DNA of 22,928 nt from Alphaproteobacteria bacterium (lineage in GTDB: Bacteria; Pseudomonadota; Alphaproteobacteria; Bin95), in contig JAJECF010000027.1 of NCBI GenBank assembly GCA_022822125.1, forward strand, positions 1 through 22,928, in the 5' to 3' direction. The notes beneath the pieces were generated by a model, which worked only from the letters and a program-made list of their open reading frames with translations, was not told where the DNA came from and made no database searches. The translations under genes and the position numbers were made by a program. How positions within the stretch are numbered: the first letter of the stretch is position 1; each line of letters opens with the position of its first letter. Shown piece after piece: positions 1 to 8,304 of the stretch.

Positions 1-594
1 CAGATGCTGGCCGGCGCCTTCGGCAACCGCGGCGAGGACACGACGGAAGAGAACATCCAGGCCCGGGCGCGCGGCCTCACCCTGATGGCGCTCTCCAACA
101 AGTTCGGCCACATGGTGCTCTCCACCGGCAACAAGTCGGAAATGTCGGTCGGCTACGCCACCCTCTACGGGGACATGTGCGGCGGCTACAACGTGCTGAA
201 GGACGTGTACAAGACGACCGTGTTCGCGCTCTCGGAATGGCGCAACCGCAACCGCCCTGAAGGCGCGCTCGGCCCGGCAGGGCGGGTGGTGCCGCAGAAC
301 ATCATCGACAAGCCGCCCTCGGCGGAGCTCCGCCCGGACCAGACCGACCAGGACAGCCTGCCGCCCTACGACGCGCTCGACGACATTCTGGAATGCCTGA
401 TCGAGGACGAGCTTTCCGTGGCCGAGATCGCGGCGCGCGGCCACGAGGTCGAGACGGTGGAGCGCGTCTGGCGGATGCTCGACATCGCCGAATACAAGCG
501 CCGCCAGGCCCCGCCCGGCGTCAAGCTCACCCGCCGCGCCTTCGGCCGCGACCGCCGCTACCCCATCGTCAACGGCTATCGGGGCAGGGTGTAG
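1..594 (+). CDS. nadE: Glutamine-dependent NAD+ synthetase, C-terminal part (partial at window edge)
   Basis: This is the 3' end of an NAD+ synthetase, which makes NAD+ from deamido-NAD+, ATP and glutamine-derived ammonia in the cytoplasm. About 197 codons are visible and the reading frame is open to the left edge, so the N-terminal amidase domain and the ATP-binding P-loop lie outside the window. The visible part has the conserved synthetase-domain motifs: TEENIQARARG (about residues 15-25 of the visible part), STGNKSEMSVGYATLYGDM, then the C-terminal RAFGRDRRYPIVNGYRG typical of the bacterial two-domain enzyme. The stop codon is TAG at 592-594. The next gene is convergent and only 27 bases away, and I see no clear terminator hairpin between them. 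The family call is secure; the two-domain (glutamine-dependent) form is inferred from the C-terminus. Confidence 0.95.
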   Translation, partial: QMLAGAFGNRGEDTTEENIQARARGLTLMALSNKFGHMVLSTGNKSEMSVGYATLYGDMCGGYNVLKDVYKTTVFALSEWRNRNRPEGALGPAGRVVPQNIIDKPPSAELRPDQTDQDSLPPYDALDDILECLIEDELSVAEIAARGHEVETVERVWRMLDIAEYKRRQAPPGVKLTRRAFGRDRRYPIVNGYRGRV

Positions 595-621
595 CCAAAC
601 CTGCTGATCCGGTGCGCGCGC

Positions 622-1482
622 CTATCCCGCGCCGGTCCGTTCGGCGATGGCGACGATGCGGCGCATCTCGCGCAAGACGGGCTTCTCGATGAGCTTGCCG
701 TCGATCACCACAAGGCCCGTATCGGCGGCCTCGAACCCGGCGATGATGCGCCGGGCCCGCGCGACCCGCTCGGCCGAGGGCGTGAACACCGCGTTGAGCG
801 CCGCGATCTGCCGGGGATGCACCGCGCCCTTGCCGGAAAAGCCAAGATCCCGCGCCCGGATGGCGGCGCGCTCCATGCCGTCGGGGTCTTCGAGGTCGAG
901 CCAGGGCACGTCGATGGCGTCCAGCCCGGCGCTGGCGGCGGCATGGACCACGCGCGAGCGGGCGTAGAGCAGCGGCTCCCATGCGTTTTCGCAACGAAGC
1001 TCGGCGGCCATGTCCACGCCGCCGAAGAACAGCGCATCGAGGCGCGGGCTCGCATGGGCGATGTCGCAGGCCGCTTCGAGCCCGGCATTGGTCTCGATGA
1101 TGACATGCAGGCGGGTCTCGTGGCCGCGCTCCGTCAGCAGATCGTCGAGCAGCGCCACCTCGTCCGGTGAGCGCACCTTGGGCATCATCAGCGCGGGCGG
1201 AGGGTTGTCGGCCGCCAGCACGGCCTGGACGTCCGCCATGCCGAAGCCCTCCCTGAGCGAGTTGATGCGGACGACCCGCTCGACCCCGTCATCGGCCTGC
1301 GGGCTCTCGAAGAGCTTCATCGCATTGGCGCGCGCAACCGCCTTGTCCTTCGGCGCGATGCCGTCCTCGAGCTCGACGCAGACGATATCCGCCCCGGTCG
1401 CGAGCGCCTTTGGATACATTTCGGGGCGCAGGCCCGGCGTGAAGATGAAGGACCGGCGGGGGCAAACGCTTCGTTCGGACAT
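622..1482 (-). CDS. HpcH/HpaI aldolase/citrate lyase family protein (CitE-like)
   Basis: A 286-residue TIM-barrel lyase of the CitE-like group, which cleaves or forms C-C bonds in acyl-CoA thioesters (malyl-CoA, citramalyl-CoA and similar) with Mg2+. Visible family features: RSFIFTPG near residues 10-17 (CoA/phosphate end), ELED at 37-40, Arg72 in VVRINS, Glu130 in HVIIET and Asp157 in FFGGVD as likely metal ligands, and GFSGKGAVHPRQI at 214-226. Length is normal for stand-alone CitE-like proteins. Start: ATG at 1482, preceded on the minus strand by GAAGG with about 7 bases spacing. It is not beside citD or citF, so a true citrate lyase complex is unlikely. A malyl-CoA or citramalyl-CoA lyase or thioesterase is more plausible. 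The family is sure; the substrate is not determinable here. Confidence 0.9.
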   Translation of the reverse strand: MSERSVCPRRSFIFTPGLRPEMYPKALATGADIVCVELEDGIAPKDKAVARANAMKLFESPQADDGVERVVRINSLREGFGMADVQAVLAADNPPPALMMPKVRSPDEVALLDDLLTERGHETRLHVIIETNAGLEAACDIAHASPRLDALFFGGVDMAAELRCENAWEPLLYARSRVVHAAASAGLDAIDVPWLDLEDPDGMERAAIRARDLGFSGKGAVHPRQIAALNAVFTPSAERVARARRIIAGFEAADTGLVVIDGKLIEKPVLREMRRIVAIAERTGAG

Positions 1483-1699
1483 GGGGCGCCTTCTTCGTTT
1501 AGCGGACCCGTGAAGCAGGCGCCCCGCCGGGCCGGCTTGTCAATTGGCCGCTTCGGCGCGCCTTCGGGTTTTGCAGAATCGGCGTTCCGGTCTCCCCGCG
1601 GCGGCGGCGCAGCGCGTCGTTGCAGGGGCCGCGGCTTGCCGCATCTGCTATATCGGCGAACGAGACGCCGCCAACCGGCGGCGGCAAGACCGGAACGCC

Positions 1700-2299
1700 A
1701 TGAAAACCGAGCTGTCGCGCCTTTCCTATGACTTTTCTCTGAGGGGCAGCGAAGGCGGCCTGGAATCGCTGCGGTTCCAATTCGTTCTCATTCCCGGCGA
1801 GGACGAAGGCGCGGGGGAGGTCAAGGAGGCGATGCGCGCCCTGGTGCAGCGGCATACCGACCTGCTCGACCGGCTGTTCGAGACGGTGTTTTCCGGGCGC
1901 CGCCAGCCCGTGCTGACCGATAGCGACAGCTATGCCAGCACCGGCTACAGCTATCGCGGCAGGCTGCAGGAGCGCCCGCCCGCCGGCATACGGGCCCGGC
2001 TTGCGGAATTGTTCGGCGAGGAGGCGCTGGACGACCGGGGGGAGCTGCCGTTCCACGAGAGCTGCAGCGCGCAGGTGACCTGTTCGGCCCTGAAGATGGA
2101 TGACGGGTTCCGGAACGTGACGGTGGATGCGGCCCTCCGGCTCGACCACATCGTCAATGTATGCTGTTTCCGCGTGCTGAAGGCGCTTCCGGGCATCGGG
2201 CTTTCCGACCGCGCGCGCCGCAGCATCGCCGATCTCGACCGCATGCTCGAGGTGGACCGGGACGCTGACCACTACCGCGCCATGCTCGAAAGCCGCTGA
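1700..2299 (+). CDS. Hypothetical protein, about 199 residues
   Basis: I do not recognise this protein. The frame is open from 1544, but the upstream 52 codons read as Arg/Ala-rich noncoding translation. I therefore choose the ATG at 1700, which gives a protein beginning MKTELSRLSYDFSLRG. The composition looks coding: balanced acidic and basic residues, a helical central part (about 40-65), a Tyr/Ser-rich stretch at 74-88 (TDSDSYASTGYSYRGR), and a Cys-containing middle (C122, C128, C155, C156). No signal peptide or membrane segment is apparent, so it is probably cytosolic. The ribosome-binding site is weak (ACCGGA). It is divergent from the CitE-like gene and stands alone. Coding on this strand is likely. 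The overlapping minus-strand frame at 1499-2536 is His/Arg/Pro-rich and looks like a shadow. Confidence 0.6.
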   Translation: MKTELSRLSYDFSLRGSEGGLESLRFQFVLIPGEDEGAGEVKEAMRALVQRHTDLLDRLFETVFSGRRQPVLTDSDSYASTGYSYRGRLQERPPAGIRARLAELFGEEALDDRGELPFHESCSAQVTCSALKMDDGFRNVTVDAALRLDHIVNVCCFRVLKALPGIGLSDRARRSIADLDRMLEVDRDADHYRAMLESR

Positions 2300-2361
2300 G
2301 GCCGCGGGGCTTCCCTGCCGCGCGTCATGGAAATGCTGCGCTTTGCCGCGAGGCCCTTTCT

Positions 2362-2391
2362 CGTCATGCCCGGACTCGTTCCGGGGCGACG
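2362..2391. repeat. Palindromic repeat/hairpin at the truncated end of the GPP34 gene
   Basis: CCCGGA (2369-2374), loop CTCGT, TCCGGG (2380-2385) form a perfect 6-bp stem. A second outer stem, CGTC (2362-2365) with GACG (2388-2391), flanks it. Short palindromes of this type (GTCATGCCCGGA...TCCGGG) are, from memory, common dispersed elements in alphaproteobacterial intergenic DNA. It could also act as a weak transcription barrier, but it has no T-run. The stop codon of the GPP34 remnant (2364-2366 on the plus strand) falls inside the element. Confidence 0.6.
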
Positions 2392-2690
2392 ATGTGAAGC
2401 CTGAAGCGCTTTGTGAGTCCATAGTCGAGGTCGCTGGTATCAATCCAGTAATGCGCGTTCCGTGGAGCCGGAGATTCCGCAATTTGTACCAGAACAAGAT
2501 CCAGTATCGGATCGCCTGTTTCTGTCGTATCCACAAGGTGTAGAGAATCCATATCGGTATCTATACGGGATTGGAGAGAGAGCTCTGCAAGAACGGCGCC
2601 GATGACAGCGTAATTCAGGTTCCAGCCAGACAAGTGATGAAAATAGCCGTTCTGCTCGTTGAGCAGCACCAGGATGAGTTCATCGACCAA
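2364..2690 (-). pseudogene. Truncated GPP34 (GOLPH3-like) domain protein
   Basis: The 108-residue frame resembles the N-terminal half of the GPP34/GOLPH3 family (phosphoinositide-binding fold in eukaryotes; role in bacteria unknown). It reads DELILVLLNEQNGYF, then WNLNYAVIGAVLAELSLQ, then TETGDPILDLVLVQIAES and HYWID. Family members run to about 200-230 residues. Here the similarity I can recognise stops after HYWID (about residue 86), and the last 20 or so codons run into a palindromic repeat that supplies the stop. The only usable start is a TTG at 2690 without a Shine-Dalgarno. An in-frame TGA lies at 2700-2702, just upstream, and the usual first few residues of the family seem missing. 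The gene is also less GC-rich than its neighbours. It is probably a decayed or transferred fragment; a short expressed protein cannot be excluded. Confidence 0.7.
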
Positions 2691-3015
2691 ATTCGGTCGT
2701 CAAGGCTTTACATTTCCGGCAGTAGCAGCCATCGACTGTGGCTTCCTTGTCACCGCCTCCATGATGCAACGAAGATACGAAAATTGAAACGCAATGCGAT
2801 CGAATGCGAAGGATTGACGGCGGTCCTGCTTGTCCGGAATATCGGATTGGAATAGGCCGCAGTCAAGCTCGGACAGTTCTGCGGTTTCCGGACAGGGCGC
2901 GCCCGAAGGCGGAATTGCGGCGTCGGGCGGAATCGCGCACACTTGAACAGGTCCAGGGCAGGGAAGGGGCTGCGCTATCTCGACCTCAGCGGAGACGGCT
3001 GCGCCCGGCGGGGGC
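2691..3015. other. Intergenic, lower-GC stretch with no supported gene
   Basis: About 325 bases lie between the GPP34 remnant and the start of the transporter run. The left two-thirds is visibly richer in A and T than the rest of the window, like the GPP34 remnant beside it. The minus-strand frame continues upstream of the GPP34 fragment from 2942 to a TGA at 2700-2702, but its translation looks unlike any family I know. Promoters for the plus-strand run beginning at 3016 should lie here, yet I see no convincing -35/-10 pair. Confidence 0.6.
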
Positions 3016-3522
3016 GTGGCGCTGGCTTACCCGGCCCGGTCGCTCTGGCCGGACTATACGCGCGCGGGCATCGGGCTGGCGATTGCGCTGCTGCCCATGC
3101 CGTGGGTGCCGCCCGGCAGTTTCGGCAATTGGCTGCTCGGCCTGCTGGCGCTGCTGTTCGGCGGCTTCGCCGCAATGACCTGGGTGAAGCACCGCTCGAC
3201 CGTGCAGATGAACCCGGCGGGCATAAGGATTCTCGGACCCATCGGCCGCACAGTCGCCTGGGCCGCGCTCGACCGGCTGGCGTTGCGCTTTTATTCGACG
3301 CGCAGGGAGCGCGGCCATGGCTGGATGCAATTGAAGCTCGCGGGCGGCGGAACGACGATCACCATCGACTCCAATCTCGACCGTTTCAACCTCGTGGCCG
3401 CGCGCGCGGCGCGCGCGGCGGCCGAGAATGCATTGACGCTCGACCCGACGACGCTCGCCAATCTGGAGGCACTGGGCGTCTGGCCGGTGGATCTCGAGGC
3501 AGGTGGTGAGCGCGCGCGTTAG
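3016..3522 (+). CDS. Small membrane protein with two TM segments and a PH-like C-terminal region (hypothetical)
   Basis: A 168-residue protein with two hydrophobic segments (about residues 18-31 and 36-56) separated by a short Pro/Gly turn. These are followed by a soluble, strand-rich region (about 60-130): STVQMNPAGIRILGPIGRTVAWAALDRL, then WMQLKLAGGGTTITIDS. That pattern resembles bacterial PH-like (bPH) membrane proteins, but I cannot assign a named family. The start is a GTG at 3016. The frame is open further upstream to 2947 without an ATG, so the start is uncertain. The gene ends 12 bases before the ABC ATPase start and is the first gene of the plus-strand run. Co-transcription with the transporter is likely; a functional link is only suggested by position. 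Confidence 0.65.
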   Translation: MALAYPARSLWPDYTRAGIGLAIALLPMPWVPPGSFGNWLLGLLALLFGGFAAMTWVKHRSTVQMNPAGIRILGPIGRTVAWAALDRLALRFYSTRRERGHGWMQLKLAGGGTTITIDSNLDRFNLVAARAARAAAENALTLDPTTLANLEALGVWPVDLEAGGERAR

Positions 3523-3534
3523 GGAAGCTGCGCG

Positions 3535-5418
3535 TTGAGCGCGCTGCTGGAAATCGACAATCTCGCAGTCGATTTCGACACGCCGGGCGGCGCGGTCAGG
3601 GCCGTGGACGGTGTGTCCTTCTCCGTCCCGCACGGCCGGACAGTGGCGCTGGTCGGGGAATCGGGGTCGGGCAAGTCGGTGACCGCGCAGGCGGTCATGG
3701 GCATCCTGCCGCGCAACGCGTCCATCCGCTCGGGCTCGATCCGCCTGCGGCGCGAGGGCCTGCCGGAAGCGGACATTGCCGCGCTCGATCCGGACAGCCG
3801 CGCAATGCGCCGTCTGCGCGGCGGTACGGTTTCGATCATCTTCCAGGAGCCGATGACTTCGCTGTCGCCGCTGCACACCATAGGCGACCAGGTCTCCGAA
3901 GCCCTCCGGCTGCACAGCGACAGGACGGCGGGGCAATTGCGCGCCGAGACGGCGGACATGATGCGTCTGGTCGGCTTCCCGGACCCGGAACGCGCGCTCG
4001 ACACCTATCCCTTCGAGCTGTCGGGCGGCCTGCGCCAGCGGGCGATGATCGCCATGGCGCTGATCTGCCGTCCGGCGCTGCTGATCGCCGACGAACCGAC
4101 CACCGCGCTCGATGTGACCGTCCAGGCGCAGATCCTGAAACTGGTCAAGGACCTTCAGCGCGAACTCGGCATGGCGGTGCTGATGATTACCCATGATCTC
4201 GGCGTCGTCGCCAATATGGCCGACGAACTGGTGGTCATGTATCACGGCCGCGTCGTCGAGGCGGGCAGCGCCGAGGATGTATTCCGGCGCGCGCAGCACC
4301 CGTATCTGAAAGCGCTGCTGCGCGCCGTGCCGCGCTTCCACATGGACGAGGGCGAGCGGCTGACGCCGATCCGCGAGGTGCGCCCGGAGACCGGCCGGCT
4401 GCTTGCCGGGGAGAGCCGGCCGGAGCCGGTGGCGCCCGCCGAGCGTCCGCTGCTGGACGTCCGGGGCATCACCAAGCGCTATGGCAGCCGCAAGGCCGGG
4501 CTCTTCGGCGGCGGGGCCGAGGAAGGCGTGCTGGCGGTGGACGATGTGAGCTTCCGGATCGAGCGCGGCGAATGCCTGGGCCTGGTCGGGGAAAGCGGCT
4601 GCGGCAAGAGCACGCTGAGCAAGATCGTCATGCGCGCATTGACGCCGGACAGCGGCGAGGTGCTGTTCGACGACAGGGGCGATGCGGTGGACCTGCTTCG
4701 GCTGCCGCAGAGGAGCCTGCTGCCCTACCGCCGGCGCATCCAGTATATGTTCCAGGACCCGTTCAGCGCGCTCAACCCGCGCATGACGGCGTTCGACATC
4801 GTGTCCGAGCCGTTGGTCGTGCATCGCCTCGCCGGGCCGGAGGAACGCCGCGAGATCGTGCGCGAACTGATGCGCCTGGTCGGCCTCGACGAGCGCCACC
4901 TCAACCGCTATCCGCACAGCTTTTCGGGCGGCCAGCGCCAGCGTCTCGGCATTGCGCGGGCGCTCGCGCTCAAGCCGGAACTGCTGCTTTGCGACGAGCC
5001 TGTCTCGGCGCTCGATGTCTCGGTGCAGGCGCAAATCCTGAACCTGCTGAAAGACCTGCAGAAGGCGCTCGGCCTCACTTACCTGTTCGTGTCGCACAAT
5101 CTGGCCGTGGTCGATTACATGGCGGACCGCATCGCCGTGATGTGCGCCGGCAGGCTGGTGGAGCTCGCGCCGCGCGAAGTGCTGTTCCGCAATCCGCGCC
5201 ATCCTTACACCAGAGCCCTGCTGGCGGCGGTGCCGGAGCCGGACCTGGACTATCCGCTTGATTTCCAGGCGCTCGCCGACGAACGGGCCTCGAAACCGGA
5301 GCTCTGGCCGGGCCCCTACCGGCTCGCCTCCGGCGGGAGGGGCGCGTTCCGGGAGATCGAGGAGGGCCATTTCGTCCGCCTCGGGCCGGCCGCCGCGCCG
5401 GGCGGGCCCGCCGCATGA
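3535..5418 (+). CDS. Fused double ATPase of a dipeptide/oligopeptide-type ABC importer (DppD-DppF / YejF-like)
   Basis: This 627-residue protein carries two complete ABC ATPase domains and powers solute import at the inner membrane. Domain 1: Walker A GESGSGKS at 41-48, Q-loop Gln104, signature LSGGLRQR at 162-169, Walker B LLIADEPT at 182-189, switch His220. Domain 2: GESGCGKS at 352-359, Gln407, FSGGQRQR at 463-470, LLLCDEPV at 483-490, His521. Each domain ends in the oligopeptide-transporter C-terminal motif (QHPYLKALL about 254-262; RHPYTRALL about 555-563). All catalytic residues are present in both halves. Start: TTG at 3535, chosen because AGGGA lies about 8 bases upstream and [10 protein letters not shown] matches family N-termini. 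The stop overlaps the start of the binding-protein gene. Substrate class is not resolvable from the ATPase. Confidence 0.95.
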   Translation: MSALLEIDNLAVDFDTPGGAVRAVDGVSFSVPHGRTVALVGESGSGKSVTAQAVMGILPRNASIRSGSIRLRREGLPEADIAALDPDSRAMRRLRGGTVSIIFQEPMTSLSPLHTIGDQVSEALRLHSDRTAGQLRAETADMMRLVGFPDPERALDTYPFELSGGLRQRAMIAMALICRPALLIADEPTTALDVTVQAQILKLVKDLQRELGMAVLMITHDLGVVANMADELVVMYHGRVVEAGSAEDVFRRAQHPYLKALLRAVPRFHMDEGERLTPIREVRPETGRLLAGESRPEPVAPAERPLLDVRGITKRYGSRKAGLFGGGAEEGVLAVDDVSFRIERGECLGLVGESGCGKSTLSKIVMRALTPDSGEVLFDDRGDAVDLLRLPQRSLLPYRRRIQYMFQDPFSALNPRMTAFDIVSEPLVVHRLAGPEERREIVRELMRLVGLDERHLNRYPHSFSGGQRQRLGIARALALKPELLLCDEPVSALDVSVQAQILNLLKDLQKALGLTYLFVSHNLAVVDYMADRIAVMCAGRLVELAPREVLFRNPRHPYTRALLAAVPEPDLDYPLDFQALADERASKPELWPGPYRLASGGRGAFREIEEGHFVRLGPAAAPGGPAA

Positions 5419-7289
5419 GGCTGCCGGCCGCCCTGCTGGCCCCGTTCGCCCTGTTCGCGGGCGCGTCCCTGGCGGCGCCGGTCGAAACGCCGTCGCTGGC
5501 GGAGCAGGTCCACGCCGGGACGCTGCCGCCTGTCGAACGGCGCTTGCCGGCCGTTCCGAATCTCGACAGGGGCGCCGGGCCCGGCCGCCATGGGGGAGAT
5601 CTGCGCCTGCTGATGGCCAAGGCCAAGGACACGCGCCAGATGGTCGTTTACGGCTATGCGCGGCTCATGTGCTACACGCCGGAGCTCGTGCTGGAGCCGG
5701 ACCTTCTGGAGCGCGTGGAGGTGCAGGACGGCCGCATCTTCACGCTCCATCTCCGGCCGGGCCACAAATGGTCGGACGGGCATCCCTTCACCGCCGAGGA
5801 TTTCCGCTACTGGTGGGAGGACGTGGCCAACAATGAAGACCTCTCGCCGGCCGGTCCGCCGGCGGCGATGCTCGTGGACGGCAGGCCGCCCCTCTTCGAG
5901 GCGCTGGACGAAACGATGGTCCGCTATAGCTGGGATGCGCCGAATGCGGGTTTCCTGCCGGCGCTTGCCGGCGCGCGGCCGCTCTACATCTACCGCCCGG
6001 CGCATTATCTGAAGCGCTTCCATGCCGCCCATGCGCCGCCCGAGGCGCTGGCCCGGGCCGTGGAAGAGGCGCGCCGGCGAAGCTGGGCCGCGCTGCACAA
6101 CAAGCTCGACAGCCAGTACAAGAACGACAATCCGGACCTGCCGACCCTGCAGCCCTGGGTTCCCGTCACCCGGCCGCCCTCGGACCGCTTCGTCTTTACC
6201 CGCAATCCCTATTATCACCGCGTGGACGGGGCCGGCCGCCAGCTTCCCTATATCGACCGTGTGGTGATGAACCTCGCCGCGAGCGGCCTCATTCCAGCGA
6301 AGACCGCGGCCGGCGCGAGCGACCTCCAGGCGCGCTATCTCAGATTCGACAATGTGACCTTCCTGAAGCGCGGCGAGGAGCCGGGCGGCTACAAGGTCCG
6401 CCTCTGGCGCACGGGCAAGGGCGCGCATATCGCGCTCTACCCCAATCTCAACGCCGCCGACGCCGTCTGGCGGGCCCTGTTCCGGGACCGGCGGGTGCGC
6501 CGGGCGCTGTCCCTCGGCCTCTATCGCGAAGAGGTCAACGAGGTCATCTATTTCGGGCTCGCGCTTACCGGCAATAACAGCCTGCTTCCGGGGAGCCCGC
6601 TCTATGACGAGGCGCTCAGGCAACGCTGGGCGGCCTACGATCCCGATGCGGCGAATGCGCTGCTCGACGAAGCGGGTCTGCGCTGGGGCGATGACGGGCT
6701 GCGCCTGCTGCCCGACGGCCGCCCGGCGGAACTGATTGTCGAGACGGCCGGCGAGAGCACGGAGGAGACGGATATCCTGCAACTCGTTCGCGACAGCTGG
6801 CTGAAACTCGGCATCGCGCTACACGCCAAGCCGCTCCAGCGCGAATTGCTGCGCAACCGCATCTTTTCCGGCCAGGCGCTGATGTCGGTCTGGTCGGGCT
6901 GGGAAAACGGCCTTGCCTCCGCCGATATGAGTCCCGCCGAGCTCGCCCCCACCAGCCAGCAGCAGCTGCAATGGCCGAAATGGGGCCAGTATCACGAGAC
7001 CGGCGGCGCGTCAGGCGAGCCGGCCGATATGGAGGCGGCGCAGCGGCTCTATGCGCTGAACGAGGCTTGGCGGCATGCCCGCGAGTCCCGGGAGCGCCGG
7101 CGCATCTGGCGCGAGATGCTGGAGATTCATGCCGAGGAAGTGTTCGTGCTCGGCGTCGTCGGCGGCATCCGCCAGCCGGTCGTCGTGTCCGACCGTTTGA
7201 AGGGCGTGCCGGAGGAAGGCTATTACAACTGGGAGCCGGGCGCGCATTTCGGCATATTCCGCCCCGACCGGTTCTGGCTGGCGGAATAG
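5415..7289 (+). CDS. Extracellular solute-binding protein, family 5 (SBP_bac_5)
   Basis: A 624-residue periplasmic binding protein that captures the solute for the adjacent permeases. An N-terminal signal peptide ([20 protein letters not shown], cleavage near residues 20-21) is clear and has no lipobox. The family-5 hallmark LHLRPGHKWSDGHPFTAEDF is at 111-130. NPYYHRVDGAGRQLPYIDRV near 264-283 is typical of the large YejA-like/oligosaccharide-type subgroup. The protein is larger than classical DppA or OppA (about 535-545 residues). The ATG overlaps the ATPase stop (ATGA at 5415-5418), so translation is probably coupled. The ligand may be a peptide or an oligosaccharide-like compound; the sequence does not decide. 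Confidence 0.92.
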   Translation: MRLPAALLAPFALFAGASLAAPVETPSLAEQVHAGTLPPVERRLPAVPNLDRGAGPGRHGGDLRLLMAKAKDTRQMVVYGYARLMCYTPELVLEPDLLERVEVQDGRIFTLHLRPGHKWSDGHPFTAEDFRYWWEDVANNEDLSPAGPPAAMLVDGRPPLFEALDETMVRYSWDAPNAGFLPALAGARPLYIYRPAHYLKRFHAAHAPPEALARAVEEARRRSWAALHNKLDSQYKNDNPDLPTLQPWVPVTRPPSDRFVFTRNPYYHRVDGAGRQLPYIDRVVMNLAASGLIPAKTAAGASDLQARYLRFDNVTFLKRGEEPGGYKVRLWRTGKGAHIALYPNLNAADAVWRALFRDRRVRRALSLGLYREEVNEVIYFGLALTGNNSLLPGSPLYDEALRQRWAAYDPDAANALLDEAGLRWGDDGLRLLPDGRPAELIVETAGESTEETDILQLVRDSWLKLGIALHAKPLQRELLRNRIFSGQALMSVWSGWENGLASADMSPAELAPTSQQQLQWPKWGQYHETGGASGEPADMEAAQRLYALNEAWRHARESRERRRIWREMLEIHAEEVFVLGVVGGIRQPVVVSDRLKGVPEEGYYNWEPGAHFGIFRPDRFWLAE

Positions 7290-7305
7290 CGGCGGGGCGG
7301 GAACG

Positions 7306-8304
7306 ATGCTCGTTTATGTCATCCGGCGCCTGTTTATCGCGGTGCCGACGCTCGTGGTCGTGAGCGCCATCATCTTCGTCATCATCCAGCTCCCGCCGGG
7401 CGACTACCTCACCACCTATATCGCCGAGCTGCAGTCCCAGGGCGAGGCAGCGGACAGCGGCAAGATCGAGTTCCTGCGCAAGCAATACGGCCTGGACCAG
7501 CCGCTATGGAAGCAATACGCCTTCTGGGTCCTCGGCATGCTCCAGGGCGATTTCGGCTATTCCTTCGAATACGACCTGCCGGTCTCCGATGTCGTCGGCG
7601 ACCGGCTCTGGCTCTCGCTGCTGCTCAATTTCTCGACCGTCATCTTCATCTGGGTCGTCGCCTTCCCGATCGGCTTCTACTCCGCCACGCGCCAGTATTC
7701 CTGGGGCGACCACGGGCTGACCTTCCTCGGCTTTCTCGGCCTCGCCACGCCCAATTTCCTGCTGGCGCTGGTGCTCATGTATTTCCTGCGGATCGAGTTC
7801 GGCATTTCCATCGGCGGGTTGATGGACCCGCAATATGTCGAGCAGCCGATGTCCTGGGCGAAGGCGGTTTCGATAGCGGAGCATCTGATCGTGCCCGTCG
7901 TGGTGATCGGCACGGCCGGCACGGCTGGCATGATCCGGCGGCTGCGCGCCAACCTGCTGGACGAGTTGCAGAAGCAATATGTCGTGACCGGCCGCGCCAA
8001 GGGGCTGCCCAATCTGCGCCTGCTGCTGAAATACCCGGTGCGGATGTCGCTCAACCCCTTCATAGCCGATATCGGCAACATGCTGCCGCAGATCGTATCC
8101 GGGTCGGCGGTAGTCTCGATGGTGATGAGCCTGCCGACCACGGGGCCCATGCTGATCGAGGCGCTGCGCGGCCAGGACATGTATCTCGCCGGCTCCTTCC
8201 TGATGTTCCTCTCGGTGCTGACCATCATCGGCATGCTGCTGTCGGACCTGGCGCTCGCCCTGCTCGACCCGCGTATCCGGCTCGGAGGGCGCGCCCAGCG
8301 ATGA
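7306..8304 (+). CDS. ABC transporter permease, DppB/OppB type
   Basis: A 332-residue inner-membrane permease with the usual N-terminal start MLVYVIRRLFIAVPTLVVVS (TM1 about 9-29). It has a periplasmic segment with IQLPPGDYLTTYIAEL (27-42) and a YGLDQPLWKQYAFWVLGMLQGDFGYS motif at about 61-86, characteristic of the DppB family. Five further hydrophobic segments follow. The EAA-type coupling loop (VVTGRAKGLPNLRLLLKYPV, about 226-245) contacts the ATPase. It starts 16 bases after the binding-protein stop, with a GC-rich purine stretch (GGGGCGGGAA) as the likely ribosome-binding site. It ends overlapping the next permease (ATGA). The PPGDYLTTYIAELQ stretch is longer than in classical DppB (usually PGDP), which I recall from a distinct subgroup of these importers. 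Confidence 0.93.
   Translation: MLVYVIRRLFIAVPTLVVVSAIIFVIIQLPPGDYLTTYIAELQSQGEAADSGKIEFLRKQYGLDQPLWKQYAFWVLGMLQGDFGYSFEYDLPVSDVVGDRLWLSLLLNFSTVIFIWVVAFPIGFYSATRQYSWGDHGLTFLGFLGLATPNFLLALVLMYFLRIEFGISIGGLMDPQYVEQPMSWAKAVSIAEHLIVPVVVIGTAGTAGMIRRLRANLLDELQKQYVVTGRAKGLPNLRLLLKYPVRMSLNPFIADIGNMLPQIVSGSAVVSMVMSLPTTGPMLIEALRGQDMYLAGSFLMFLSVLTIIGMLLSDLALALLDPRIRLGGRAQR

Noticed and set aside
1538..1543. TTGACA on the minus strand as a -35 for the CitE-like gene
   Set aside because: No acceptable -10 sequence at 16-19 bases; the downstream DNA is almost pure G and C.
1499..2536. Minus-strand open frame (345 codons) across the hypothetical gene and the GPP34 region
   Set aside because: His/Pro/Arg-rich composition, spans an intergenic repeat and overlaps a better coding frame on the plus strand.
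2986..5370. Minus-strand open frame (794 codons) opposite the fused ATPase
   Set aside because: His/Arg/Gln-rich shadow of the ATPase gene, whose motifs are all intact on the plus strand.
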